Below, piece by piece: positions 11,825 to 21,563 of a stretch of 64,000 nt of DNA (position 1 is the first letter of the stretch; the number at the start of each line of letters is the position of its first letter). The notes beneath the pieces were generated by a model. That model saw nothing but the letters and a program-made list of their open reading frames with translations, was not told the DNA's origin and did not search any database. Source of the stretch: Euphorbia lathyris (lineage: Eukaryota; Streptophyta; Magnoliopsida; Malpighiales; Euphorbiaceae). The stretch lies in contig NC_088916.1 in the NCBI RefSeq assembly GCF_963576675.1, forward strand, positions 57,491,001 through 57,555,000, in the 5' to 3' direction. The position numbers were made by a program, and so were the translations under genes.

Positions 11825-12041
11825 CTCCAGTAACAAATTGAAACTTAGTAACTAATAAAAACAAATTGAGAGATCGAGAAAAATAGATCCCAAAGTACCC
11901 GAGAAAACAAAAAATCATGAGCTTGTGCCAGTAATATACTTGGAAATGTGAAAGTTATCATGATGATCGTTTGGGTGTCATTGAATTGCACTATGAGTGG
12001 GGAATGAGATTCCCTTTATCCCCTAACACAGAGGCAATTTT
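11825..12041 (-). mobile_element. Ty3/gypsy relic, fragment 5' of a solo LTR
   Basis: It matches 30,240-30,425, part of the same decayed gypsy family (shared text such as CTTGTGCCAGTAATAT and GATGATC(A/G)TTTGGGTGTC). No intact frame exists. It is separated from its continuation at 13,182 by the LTR insertion. Confidence 0.55.
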
Positions 12042-13181
12042 TGAAATCAGAGGCAAGTTCAGTCTACTGAGCTTGATTCTGCTTCTGAAACTTACGTATG
12101 GAGGACTGTTCTTTTAACAGAGCTACTGAAGATCCTTAAGATTGATGTTATATATTATACACAGAATATTCAGAATGATCTATGTGAAATAAATATTCAG
12201 AACATACAATATTCAGAAGTAATAAAGGTAGAGTAAGGGAAAGAAGTTACTTGTCAGATTTATGTTGGTTCGGACTTTTGCCTATGTCATGTCTTCAAAA
12301 TTTCATCTTTTGAACTTTAATCCACTAAAAAACTCTTTCACAAGTAGAGCACAATCCTTCTACACAATTGACAGAGTTTAAGTAAAGTACAATCCTTTAC
12401 TACAATCACTCAGTTATCACTCTCTTGTTATTTGACTATAACCGAAGCAATAATAGAGCTTATGGTTTTACAATAGAAAAGATTCTGATATGAAAATCAA
12501 ATGAACTAATGTCTCTCTATTTGGAATACCCAAATATGAAATTGATGTGTATATCAATCTGCTCTTGTTTTTCACTTGTATGTTTTATCTCTTTTTCACG
12601 TCAAGATCAAGTGTGAAAAGTGTGGCTTGAGGTTGGCTTTTATAGGTGAAGCTTTCAAACTTGTACATTTGAAATGAAGAGAGCATTGTGAACAAATGTC
12701 TCATGTCCTCTGTCTTGCTTCTGACCTATGTGCCAAATTATCCATTTAAGGAAAGTTGTCATTCCGAATTCAGACTTTTGTCCATCATTGAGACATGCTT
12801 CCAATGATCGTCTGAGACTTCTGGCTCCGCAGTCTTGCAGTCTGCGTCTTTTCTTACTTGGGTGATGGAGAGAGATGTATCACTGACAGGGTCTTCTGTC
12901 TTCTGAGTTTTTACCATAAATGGAACAATTTGATTTGACTTCTTGTAATGGGCTTCTGGTTCTGGCTTCTGGATCTTGGAGCAATTTCAGCTTGGGCCTT
13001 TATTTAATTTAGGCCTTTTTATTGCTTGTGTTTTATGCTTTTAATAATTTTAAACACTTAACAAATATATTAGCAATAAAAAATATTTAATTCAACTCTG
13101 AATTTTAATACCTTGAGGATCTTATTCCTTAATTGTGATTTTTATCATAGTAAAAAACTTAACAGAAATTGTGTTCCAACA
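12042..13181 (-). mobile_element. Probable solo LTR, copia-like
   Basis: It interrupts a gypsy repeat whose undisturbed relative is at 30,400-30,620. On the minus strand it begins TGTTGGAACACAATTTC and ends in CA. A strong TATA box (CTATAAAAG, near 12,635-12,643, minus) supports that orientation. The flanks ATTTT and ATATT agree at four of five positions, so the target duplication is only tentative. The start resembles the LTR at 40,386-40,850 (TGTTGAAACATAATTTCC). No internal domains are present. Confidence 0.5.
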
Positions 13182-14299
13182 ATATTAAGCGTTTAGTCCT
13201 CATAAGAGAATAAACTTTTTAAGCAACAAAAAATATTTCTTTAAAGACTTTAAGCCTAGGTGGTTTAGGGTTGGGATATATATGAACAGTTATGGATGTC
13301 TCTATCCGGAGGTCTTTCCCTTTGCCACCAGTTGGAATGTCGACCCTACAAGTTCCAATACCTAGCGGGATGAGATGGAACTTTTGACTGAAGAGGATGA
13401 GGTGTTGGAAATCGTACTAAATTTTCCTAACCAAATAAGGTATCAAGAGTTGGTAGAGGCCATTGACAAAGGGTTTCCAATTACTCTCTAGGGTAACTTA
13501 GTGAAAATACTCAAGCCTATAGATTAAAGTTTCAATAGGCTTCTTATAGGTGATTACTTTTTAACTTTTCATGTTTGTTTTCTTTTGAGTGCATGAATGA
13601 ATCTTAACACACGTCTCTTCACGATGTTATGCTAGCGCGAAAGAAGAAACATGAGGCCAACGAACCTTCATGGACTACAAATATCAAACAAATTATTGAC
13701 AATCCAGTCAGAGCTGATGTGGTTGAGCAAGTTCTTTCTGAGCCTATCAAGGTTAAGGGTGTTGAAGCGCGTAAGACTGAGCCTACACCAACAATAAGTG
13801 CTAATCTTGTGGAGTTCCATGATCCAACTGAATAGGTAATTAGACTCTTATGGATAATAAGGTAGACACGAGCTCCGATCCAAAGACGGGATACTTTAGA
13901 TAATATCTCAAGGCTCGAAGTTAGAGAGGCCATAATAGGGGTACCTCAAAAGTTAGGGAATCGTCAATCAGGGTATCCTCACTATGGTGCCTTTAAGATC
14001 CATCAAAGAAGTTCAAGAGGAATATATTGAATGTAAATGACACCGAGGGAGCAAAAAGAGGAGTAATTTCGATCACCTCAAATTGTGTAACCTATCTTCT
14101 CAAATTGTGTAATTTTCATTTCATTTGTTAAGTAAATCTTAAATTGGTTATACAACAAACTCCACTTTTCAATTATTCAAATAATAGATACTGAGCAAAA
14201 ATATTAGTAATTACAATCACCATCCTCGAGGGAACGATACTCTATTTTCACTTTATTACTTGATACACGATAAAGGTGCACTTGTCTTCATAAGCAAGT
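13182..14299. mobile_element. Ty3/gypsy-associated repeat with unassigned short frames
   Basis: The first 170 bases match 30,570-30,740. Beyond that no known domain is seen. On the plus strand a short frame at about 13,370-13,492 reads ELLTEEDEVLEIVLNFPNQ, and another at 13,629-13,835 encodes 68 residues rich in Lys, Glu and Val. Neither was matched to a family. They may be remains of a retrotransposon extra frame or of a captured gene. Confidence 0.35.
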
Positions 14300-15753
14300 A
14301 TGCATAAAATACACGTTAGTCATCGAGAATGCTTGAGCTTTGGAAGATACTCAATATGTTGATGTATCTTTTTAGCCCAGTATACGACCTCTTTCTAGGG
14401 AGCATTAATGGGTGAAAAATCATGCTATGGATTCACATAGATTCCTTCAGTCTCTATCTTTCCTTATGCGATGTTGATGCTTATAGCCACCCTCTGTAGT
14501 TTTGTCCTTCAACAATGGGTTGAGGCGATTTCCATCCTATCTCACAAAGTCCTTAGCCCATCTCGTAAGATCTTTGATTTGGCAATTAGAAGCCATAGAA
14601 TCAATGTTGAGGTGTCGTATTTGAATGTGAGTCTTCTAAAATCTCTCCACCTGAATTGAAGGGTTTTATTCTAGTCATGGACCAAGTAGTTGAGATTTTC
14701 CATAGTGTTATGCTCCGACATAGAGGTTATAAAGTGTTAAAAGAACTCGGTGGTCATTTGGTTGAAGCTCTAGATCGATCATGTTGGGAGTTTCTCATAC
14801 CAATATGCTACTTCTTCCTTCAATATGGTGGGGAATATCTTGCATATGATAACATATCCACCTAGTGACATTCAAAAAATTTATATATGGACATTGATCC
14901 CTTAACCCGTTATACTCCTTGAGCGAAGGGTACTTAAAGTCGCGGGGCATTAGCTTCTCCAATATGTGGATATAGAGTGAAGAGAAAGTGTCTATAACCT
15001 CTAAGATCCCAGCATCGATTCCTACATCCAAGAGTTTGTTTGGCTTTTAGGGCGAGCCTTTCTACAATATAAAGATGCATTAGGGATTTCTTGATGATCT
15101 ATGATTACAAAGTTTATCAACCGCCTTTAGTATACTCCTTGAAAAGATAAAGAAAGAGTAATAACGGCTCTAAGGAGATCTTGGCTCCATATATGCTTTG
15201 TGACGTGTACGTCTACTCTGGGAGGAGCGACCTTCGTCTAACACTTCCTTCCAGCTACTTGCGTTGGAGATTAATGAGGGTGATTTGGAGTGTTGGTATC
15301 GACATTTGCGAGTGCTGCATTCTGGCTCCATGGACCTTTTTTATTTGCAAATTTTGAAGTGTGTGAAGACTCATTGCGCCTTGGGCAACCATGGACGATA
15401 TGGTGTCATGTACAACATGATGTAATGAACAATTGATAGTTGTCTATATTGTCCGAATTTGGGCATGTACATGTTGTATCTCGGCAGCATGTCCCCCCCA
15501 TAGACTGTTCATGATCTCTTGGATCATTTCTATGTTGTATATGAACTGTTTGGTAATATCGTTGAGGAACTTTCTTCTTTATGGATCCAGTGAGCCTGTA
15601 TACTCGTTCGTGCATTGATCTAACTCAAGGATTATACGTATAAGGGAATAGGCCTCACGTTAGTGTCTAGAGGCATATCGGGGTCTTGCGAAGGTGGAGG
15701 TTCTTGTTGGGGGGTTAAGGTAAAGGAAGAGCTAATAGGGACTGTGAAGTCAT
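14300..15753 (-). pseudogene. Ty3/gypsy gag relic, copy 1
   Basis: The minus strand carries decayed gag of a plant gypsy element. The frame at 15,031-14,795 includes HILEKLMPRDFKYPSLKEYN, which matches the start of the retrotransposon gag domain (I..KLP..FK.P.L..Y.G). It is collinear with copies at 26,600-28,119 and 45,760-47,319. The likely gag start is the ATG at 15,753 (minus), just after a conserved leader. Stops and frameshifts are frequent, so no protein is made. Confidence 0.65.
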
Positions 15754-16300
15754 TAATGTGAGCCTTGGATGTTATGTACGATCCACACTTTCCACACTAA
15801 TTTGATTTAGGAAAATTTAGGGAGGATCTCCTAGGACGTGATTTGAGGTGAAAACGTCATGCAAGAAGACAAAAATAGTCAAAGGAGGGACCGAGATCCA
15901 CTGATCCTACTTCGTTGCCCAAATTAGCAGAGTTTCTGAGGATGAAGGCAAGAACAAAGTAGAAGTCTAGGATTTTGGATGTTATAATTTAGTTACCCAC
16001 TTCTTTTTCTATTTATAAAGTTGTACGACATTTTACGAAAATATTAATTTATGTGCTCTAACTATTGTCTGGGACATGTGTATATGATATTACAAGCATA
16101 TCCTCTCATGGAACCATTCCAATTTGACATGTACTCATTATAAGCTGCGCAAATCAAAATGACAACTTTTTTATAATTAGTATGTTTACCTCAATGGTTT
16201 ACGGGTCTGAGACAATTATCGTTCGATTGTTGCTCTTAGTAGAGAGATATTCATTGGTACATATAGTGTACTTATATATACATGTCATGTTTGGTAAAGA
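15754..16300 (-). mobile_element. Ty3/gypsy leader and LTR relic with unoccupied MULE site
   Basis: This is homologous to 18,948-19,437 and 31,817-32,305. On the minus strand a TATA box (TTTATAAATAG, about 16,009-16,019) lies upstream of the leader and gag. At 16,173-16,181 it reads TAATTAGTA and continues into a segment that, in the paralogue at 19,429-21,298, is split by a MULE flanked by TAATTAGCG and TAACTAGCG. This copy therefore preserves the pre-insertion state. Confidence 0.7.
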
Positions 16301-17295
16301 GTTTTTCGGAGTAAAATTAGAGGTTTGAGTCACTTTATAAATTTTGAATAGTTCAATTAATCTCTAATAGTGGTGTTTGGTGGAGATGTTTGAAAGAGTT
16401 TATTGGGTCCAAAAAACTAATTTTATGAGCCTTTTCAATTATTGCTTCATCAACTACATTTTAACCAAAAAAACTTTACCAAATCCTTATTTATTATTTT
16501 ACACAAACAGATAATAACAATTAGCTAATCAAATTATTTAACAAAAAAAATCAGTTAACAGTTATTTAAAATAAAAACATTATGAATATTTTGATAGTAT
16601 ATTAACCAATGAAAATAATAAATGAACTGATTAGTGTTAATCGATCAATCAATTATTCTTTTAATTAGAAATAGTTCGTTCGATTGAATAATAAATCATG
16701 ACATGATATACATTAATAACTAATATAGTAGATATGAAGACATTAATTGAATCTTTGATGCTGGTGAAAAGGGTGTCATTCACCTATATATATATATGTT
16801 TTCTTTTTTTTCAAAAAAATATATATATGTTTTCTTTTCTTAGGTGTATGTTCTCTGGCAAAGCACAATTATAAAATTTAAAAAGAACCAAAAGAAAACA
16901 TATATATAGTGATGGCCCCTCTACCTACCCTACTAAAAAAAAAAAACTGGATATTATTTATTTACCTATCATCCATGACCAAATCAAACATTTTTACCAT
17001 TTCCAAATTACAAATTCTAATTATTTTAAATTAAAAATAAAAATTAACTACCAACCTCAATAATTTCTGACAGTTAATTTATTTTCTATCGGAAAACAAA
17101 ATTAAGAAACTAATGATAATTAATATCCAGGCCAGACTGGAGTGATACAATGAACTCAATTCGAAAAAATAATGTAGAATTTCGAAAATGAGGAAAAAAG
17201 AAGTAATTTCCATCAACATTGCCCCTCTTCTTCTGTACACATTCAATCTATTTCCATAAATCCCCAAATAGATTCATTCCAATTTCTTCCATGGA
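16301..17295. other. 3' flank of gene copy 1
   Basis: 16,600-16,790 recurs at 35,505-35,695 (shared GATTAGTGTTAATCGATCA and TGATGCTGGTGAAAAGGG). 16,940-17,060 recurs at 21,418-21,485 and 35,960-36,075. These are parts of the duplicated block that carries the gene. No separate gene is present. Confidence 0.6.
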
Positions 17296-17985
17296 TCACT
17301 CTTCCTTTTCTTCCATAACAGCAAAATTCTCATCTCTCAATACCTTCTTTTTACTTGCAATGAATCTCTCAATTGTACATCTGAATTCATCGTTGTTCAT
17401 ATCCTCCATCGACTTTATCGCACCGGCCAAAACCAGTTCTCTTCCGTTTTCCGTCTCCGATCGCAACAGAGTCCGTGATTTCTTCTTCACTGTTGTATAT
17501 TTCTCCGATTGTGTTCTCCTCAGACGAATCTTAGAATCAGCTTTCGTCTCCGTGAGATCGGGATTCGAGTTCTCTTCCTCCGGAGCTGATTGAGCATTCT
17601 CGCAAACAACAATCTGCTTATCGCACAACTTATCCTCAATCTCAATTGCCGCTGCTTTTGTTTCCTTGAGGGTGGAGGTGGAGGAAAGTGAGACGTAGTG
17701 ATCGTAAAGATCAGGCTGAGATGCGGCGGCGGCGTCGTTGTTTGAAAAATGGTAGATAATGAAAATAATAGCGTTGATTAGGAAGAAAACGTAGATTTGG
17801 CGGTTAAAGAGGGAGAAATAGGCGGTGGAAATTTCTTTGAGGACTGGAAAATAAGGAAAGGAGCAGAGAAGAGCCACGGCAGTGATCAGGCGGTGGGAAT
17901 AGGAAATATAGTTTGTGTTTCTGTTGTAAGTTGTAATGGCGTCGGCTTTCTCAGCCTTGACGGAGTCGAATTCGAAAGAAGACAT
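17296..17985 (-). CDS. DUF4408/DUF761 domain protein, copy 1
   Basis: A single-exon frame of 229 codons from the preferred start (241 from the first ATG at 18,021). Reading from Met13, the N-terminus is FEFDSVKAEKADAI, the signature of DUF4408 proteins. Two hydrophobic helices follow at about residues 32-46 (ITAVALLC) and 64-80 (IYVFFLINAIIFIIYHF), which predict membrane anchoring. The middle is polar and low-complexity, with a basic KKKSR cluster. The C-terminus (about 197-220, NNDEFRCTIERFIASKKK) fits DUF761, a plant-specific helix of unknown function. I prefer Met13 because a TATA box lies only 35 bases upstream of the first ATG, which leaves almost no leader. Met13 also has G at -3, and family members start here. 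Relative to copy 2 it has four extra residues (KLCD). The frame is intact and the gene is probably functional. The biochemical role of the family is unknown. Confidence 0.75.
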   Translation of the reverse strand: MSSFEFDSVKAEKADAITTYNRNTNYISYSHRLITAVALLCSFPYFPVLKEISTAYFSLFNRQIYVFFLINAIIFIIYHFSNNDAAAASQPDLYDHYVSLSSTSTLKETKAAAIEIEDKLCDKQIVVCENAQSAPEEENSNPDLTETKADSKIRLRRTQSEKYTTVKKKSRTLLRSETENGRELVLAGAIKSMEDMNNDEFRCTIERFIASKKKVLRDENFAVMEEKEE

Positions 17986-18048
17986 TTCTGAGAATCGATA
18001 TGATGAGGAAGAAGAAGACATTGGTGCTTGTGGAGATATATTGGCTGG

Positions 18049-18056
18049 TATTTATA
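18049..18056 (-). promoter_or_regulatory. TATA box of gene copy 1
   Basis: TATAAATA on the minus strand, 35 bases upstream of the first ATG (18,021) and 71 upstream of the preferred start (17,985). It is conserved in copy 2. Transcription would be expected to start near 18,025. Confidence 0.7.
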
Positions 18057-18165
18057 GGGAGAAGTTGCTTTCATTATTTTATTTGGCGTACTCAACTTTT
18101 TATTGTACAAGGAAGTTTCCATAAATCAAAATATTATTATTATTTTGTTTTTTTTTTCACCTGCT

Positions 18166-18947
18166 TTATTCAAAAGTTGTAAAAGATATTATTGCAATGA
18201 TCAATATTTAACTGTGGCTTCAGAATCTATATTCAGCACAAGCGGTAGAACTTTGGATCAATTTAGGAATTCTTTAATTCCTGCTATATCTGTAGTGTTG
18301 ATTTGCTGTCAAGATTGGCTTCAACTCAAGCTTTCAAGTGTGAAGAAGAACATGAAGATCTCGAAGCTATCGAAGATGGTAATATTTACTTAGAAAATAT
18401 TACATATTTGTTATCTTATTTGAATATTATGAATTTGTTTAATAACATATTAACTAAATGATTGTTATTTGATTTTGTAGAAATTAGTTCATATTCTGAA
18501 GTCAGCATCTATTGTATCCATATTTCAATTGGATTGTGAGTTTTTTTAATGTAAAACAACATTTCGAGGAAGCAAGTAGTTTTAAAACTCAAGTTAACTG
18601 ATTTTAGATTTTGTTTTTTAGCAATTCGGTTTACCAATTACTTTATTTAAGTTGAAATTAAAATTTGGTATTGTAAACACATGTTATTTATTTTGATTAA
18701 GAATTTATATATTTATCATTTTGTAAATTATATTTTTAATTTATTTTTAGTAAAAGTATAAGTACTTATTTGACTTGTCAAATAACTCTACTGGATTGGC
18801 CCATAATCGAATCCCCGAATCTCTGAATTAGATCGGATCGAAATTTTCAATCAAATCCTGAAGATTCATTTTTAGGAATTCTCAAAGTTCAATCCAATCT
18901 CTGAGATTCTTGAATCCCCGGACTGGACCGAACTATGTCTATCCCTA
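18166..18947 (+). pseudogene. hAT transposase relic (dimerisation region) and 3' end, copy 1
   Basis: This begins abruptly where gene-1 upstream sequence meets hAT sequence; both parents share CCTGCT at the junction. At 18,218-18,350 the frame encodes ASESIFSTSGRTLDQFR and VVLICCQDWLQL, the conserved hAT C-terminal dimerisation motif (ASE.AFS..GR..D..R, LIC.QDWL). A possible splice donor (ATGGTAAT) follows at 18,380, with an acceptor-like TTTTGTAG at 18,480. The element ends in CTATGTCTATCCCTA, a hAT-type terminus. It is nearly identical to 31,035-31,816 but lacks that copy's upstream part. Confidence 0.75.
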
Positions 18948-19437
18948 GGTCAAGGTTCTTGTCGGGGATTAAGGTAAATGAAGAGCTAGCAGGGACTGTG
19001 GAGTCTTTAATGTGAGCCCTATATGCTATGTAAGATCCAAACTTTCCCCACTAATTTGAAGGGAAAATTTAGGGAGGATCTCCTAGGACATGATTTGAGG
19101 TGCGAACGTCCTGCAATAAGAAAAAAAATGGTCAAATGAGGGATCGAGATCCATCGATACTACTTCGTTGCCTAAATTAGCTGAGTTTCTGAGGATGAAG
19201 GCAAGAGCAAATAGAATTCTAGGATTTTTAATGTTATAATTTAGTTACACATCTATTTTTTCTATTTATGAAATTGTAGGTGCATTTCAAGAAAATATTA
19301 ATTTATGTGCTTTAACTGATGTTCTGCGACATGTGTATAGATAATATTGGAAGCATATCCTCTTATGGGACTGCTCCAATTTGATATGTACTAATTATAA
19401 GTTGTGTTATCAAAATGACTAATTTTGATAATTAGCG
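18948..19437 (-). mobile_element. Ty3/gypsy leader/LTR relic, copy 2
   Basis: This is the paralogue of 15,690-16,180 and 31,817-32,305. It retains the segment with GGGAGGATCTCCTAGGAC and the minus-strand TATA-like region. It ends at TAATTAGCG, the left target duplication of the MULE that follows. Confidence 0.65.
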
Positions 19438-19508
19438 GGGAAAATTATAAAATTGGGTCAAATGGGAGACTCATTTATATATTTAGAGCAATTACCCAAC
19501 CTACTACT

Positions 19509-20008
19509 TAGGGTTGCACATAACTAGTCGGAAAACTGAAGAACCAATTTCCGAAACCGAACTGAAAAATAGGTTAACCGTAATCGGTGGACTAGTTTAC
19601 GGTTTTTCATTTTAAAAACCGATGGTTAACCGAAACCGAAAAAAAAACCGATTATTTATCGATACACATAAAACTAATATAAATATATGTAGAAATTTAA
19701 TTATCAATATATAAATATACATATTTATACTGAATTTTTAAGTTAAGAATATTAAAATAACTTAAAATTTATTTGTTTTGTCGATTTTGTTAATTAAATT
19801 TGAAGTTCATAGTTTTATTTAATATTTAAATAATTATATATTTATTTTAAAGTGAATAATTATATATTTAAAGTGATATTTGCTACGGAAAGTCACTAAT
19901 GGTTAACCGACCGGAGTAATAAGCTAACCGAAATATGGCTAACCGAATTAAATGGACTGGTTAATGGTTTTTGTTAATGGACTAGTTAACCGACCATGTG
20001 CACCCCTA
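19509..20008. mobile_element. hAT MITE nested in MULE copy 1
   Basis: A 500-bp element with termini TAGGGTTGCACAT and ATGTGCACCCCTA. The flanks are CTACTACT (19,501-19,508) and CTACTACA (20,009-20,016), an 8-bp hAT target duplication with one change. Subterminal arrays of GGTTAACCG and ACCGAAAC are present at both ends. The left flank is intact in the other copies. Confidence 0.88.
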
Positions 20009-20473
20009 CTACTACATATTTAGACTATATTATTGTGACTTTCCTAAAATATATCAGACCTTTCATCTTCCCCTTCCTATCTATGTTTCCCCTTCCCCTT
20101 CCTAACTATCTTTTCATTTTCCCCCCTTCCTTTATATTGAACTTATCGCTCTCTATTTTCTTCATCATCATGGTTGTCTCTTATTCCTCTCTTTATCTAT
20201 TGATTCTTCATCTTCCTGTTTCTAGGCAATTAAGTCATGGTTCTTCATCTTCATGTTTCTTTTCGTCTCTTAGTTTTTTTCTTCTTGTGCGAATCGAATG
20301 CATAGTTATTCAACGTTATTCTGCCTGTTTTTCTGCGTTTATCATATGGTTATTATCAATTTCAATGGTAAAAGGCGGAAATAATGTAAGTATCTACTAT
20401 TTCTCTTTATCTTTTCTAGAAAATGGCTTCGCGAAATCAGTTTTGCGAAGTCTGTAAAAAAAAGGCTGAAAAT

Positions 20474-20580
20474 GACGCTTTAGTTTCGCAGAAAACGATT
20501 ATGTGAAGTCTGCGAAGAGAAAATCATCATTTTTCTTTTCGTAGACTTCGCATAATCGTTTTCTGCGAAGCTAAAGCGTC
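20474..20580. repeat. Long hairpin of TTCGCA-type motifs inside MULE copy 1
   Basis: Two arms of about 48 bases (GACGCTTTAG...TCTGCGAAGAG and its near complement ending CTAAAGCGTC) enclose a loop of under 15 bases. It is kept in the other MULE copies at about 22,580-22,698, 33,349-33,467 and 36,895-37,013, where an extra GCATGATTT lengthens the loop. Confidence 0.8.
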
Positions 20581-20979
20581 CTTTTTTTGTTCCATTTCTC
20601 TTTCAAGCTTGCTAACACGACTTAATTTTTGTGAAGTGGTTGAATATAAAAGTATCAATCATAGTAGGCGGTGTGCTGGGATATAGGGGAGTTGGTGTTT
20701 TGGGTTCCATTTCTCATCCGAAAAGGACGGTTATTCCGCTGATTTTTCTTACTTTTGTAAAGTCTGGAAGAACCCTGATTTTTCTTGCTTCTAGTTCCTT
20801 GTGCTTCTGGGATTTAGGGTTTGGTTTTTGATTATTGTTGCATTCTTGTTGTAAATTTTGATAATGTTATGATTTTATTGTTAGAATTATTGTTGCAATC
20901 TTGTTGTTATGATTTGAATGTTATATACAACTTTGCACATTTTGCAATTTACGAAGGCCGTGAAGGTAATACTGCTTTA

Positions 20980-21140
20980 GAACATGACTTTTACTTCGCA
21001 TATTGCGAAATCTGCGAAGTAAAAGTCATTGTGGGAATTATTATTACCTTCGCATATTGCGAAATATGCGAAGTAAATTTCATGTCCTTAAGTATTCTTA
21101 CCTCGCAAATTGCGTAATTTGCGAAGTCAGATGAAAAGGA
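20980..21140. repeat. Second TTCGCA/TGCGAA hairpin cluster in MULE copy 1
   Basis: ATGACTTTTACTTCGCA and its exact complement TGCGAAGTAAAAGTCAT form a 17-bp perfect stem around a 12-base loop (about 20,982-21,029). Two more TTCGCA...TGCGAA pairs follow to 21,126. The cluster sits just inside the right terminal repeat. It is absent from copies truncated at GTGAAG|CATTG. Confidence 0.75.
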
Positions 21141-21289
21141 GAAAGAAAAAAGACTAAGAAATTTCTAAGTGATATATATATATATATATGAAAAGGTCGC
21201 AAAAAATATAATCTAGATGGCTAATGGTTGGGTAATTGATCTAAATATGTAAATGAGTCTTCCATTTGATCTAATTTTAGAATTTTTCC

Positions 21290-21485
21290 TAACTAGCGTG
21301 TCTATCTTATTAGTTTACGGGTCTGAGGCAGTTATCGTTCTATTATTACTTTTTTTTATAAAGTTCTATTATTACTCTTGATCGGGTTCATTGGTACCAA
21401 TAGTGTACTTATATAAAAAAACTGGATATTATTTACCTATCATCCATGACCAAATCAAACATTTTTACCATTTCCAAATAACACC
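21290..21485. mobile_element. Gypsy LTR continuation and gene-flank sequence beyond MULE copy 1
   Basis: It matches 16,173-16,300 (unoccupied relative) and 35,826-36,028. An internal partial duplication of TTCTATTATTACT is present. It ends at AACACCAT, where the paralogue at 36,028 continues differently. Confidence 0.6.
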
Positions 21486-21563
21486 ATGTCCTTCACTAGA
21501 ATGCTTCCATGTGAGGCGCCGTTGGGTTCGGCCGAGGGCACTCCGATGCTTAAGTTAGTAATG
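21486..21563 (-). other. 78-bp LTR-derived filler at a rearrangement junction
   Basis: This is identical over 78 bases to 40,400-40,477, the tail of an LTR. It is inserted between gene-flank sequence and a left-truncated MULE copy. Both joints share two or three bases with the donor (AT/ATG). It contains GGCGCCGTTGGGTTCGGCC. Confidence 0.8.

Larger units (their letters stand above)
19438..21289. mobile_element. Complete Mutator-like element with nested hAT MITE (M1)
   Basis: A 1,852-bp element. The left terminus starts GGGAAAATTATAAAATTGGG and the right, read on the minus strand, starts GGAAAAATTCTAAAATTAGA. The terminal inverted repeats run about 65 bp, through CAATTACCCAACC. The 9-bp flanks are TAATTAGCG (19,429-19,437) and TAACTAGCG (21,290-21,298), one mismatch. 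No transposase is encoded, so it is non-autonomous. The interior has a C/T-rich segment, a GTAAGTA donor-like site after GGAAATAAT near 20,387, and hairpins built on TTCGCA. The open frame at 19,996-20,457, conserved in three further copies, starts inside the nested hAT MITE and is unlikely to be a real protein. Partial copies: 21,563-23,085; 32,306-33,854; 36,080-37,390; 8,627-9,475. Confidence 0.85.

Noticed and set aside
17219..17593. A plus-strand frame of 124 codons (and 23,749-24,201) opposite the DUF4408 genes.
   Set aside because: It is the antisense shadow of the real gene; the membrane helices and DUF761 motif are on the minus strand.
19996..20457. A frame of 153 codons (MCTPTTTYLDYIIVTF...) repeated in four places, looking like a conserved hydrophobic protein family.
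   Set aside because: It starts in the terminus of a hAT MITE and crosses its target duplication into the MULE. The conservation comes from segmental duplication, and copy 2 carries a stop at residue 117.
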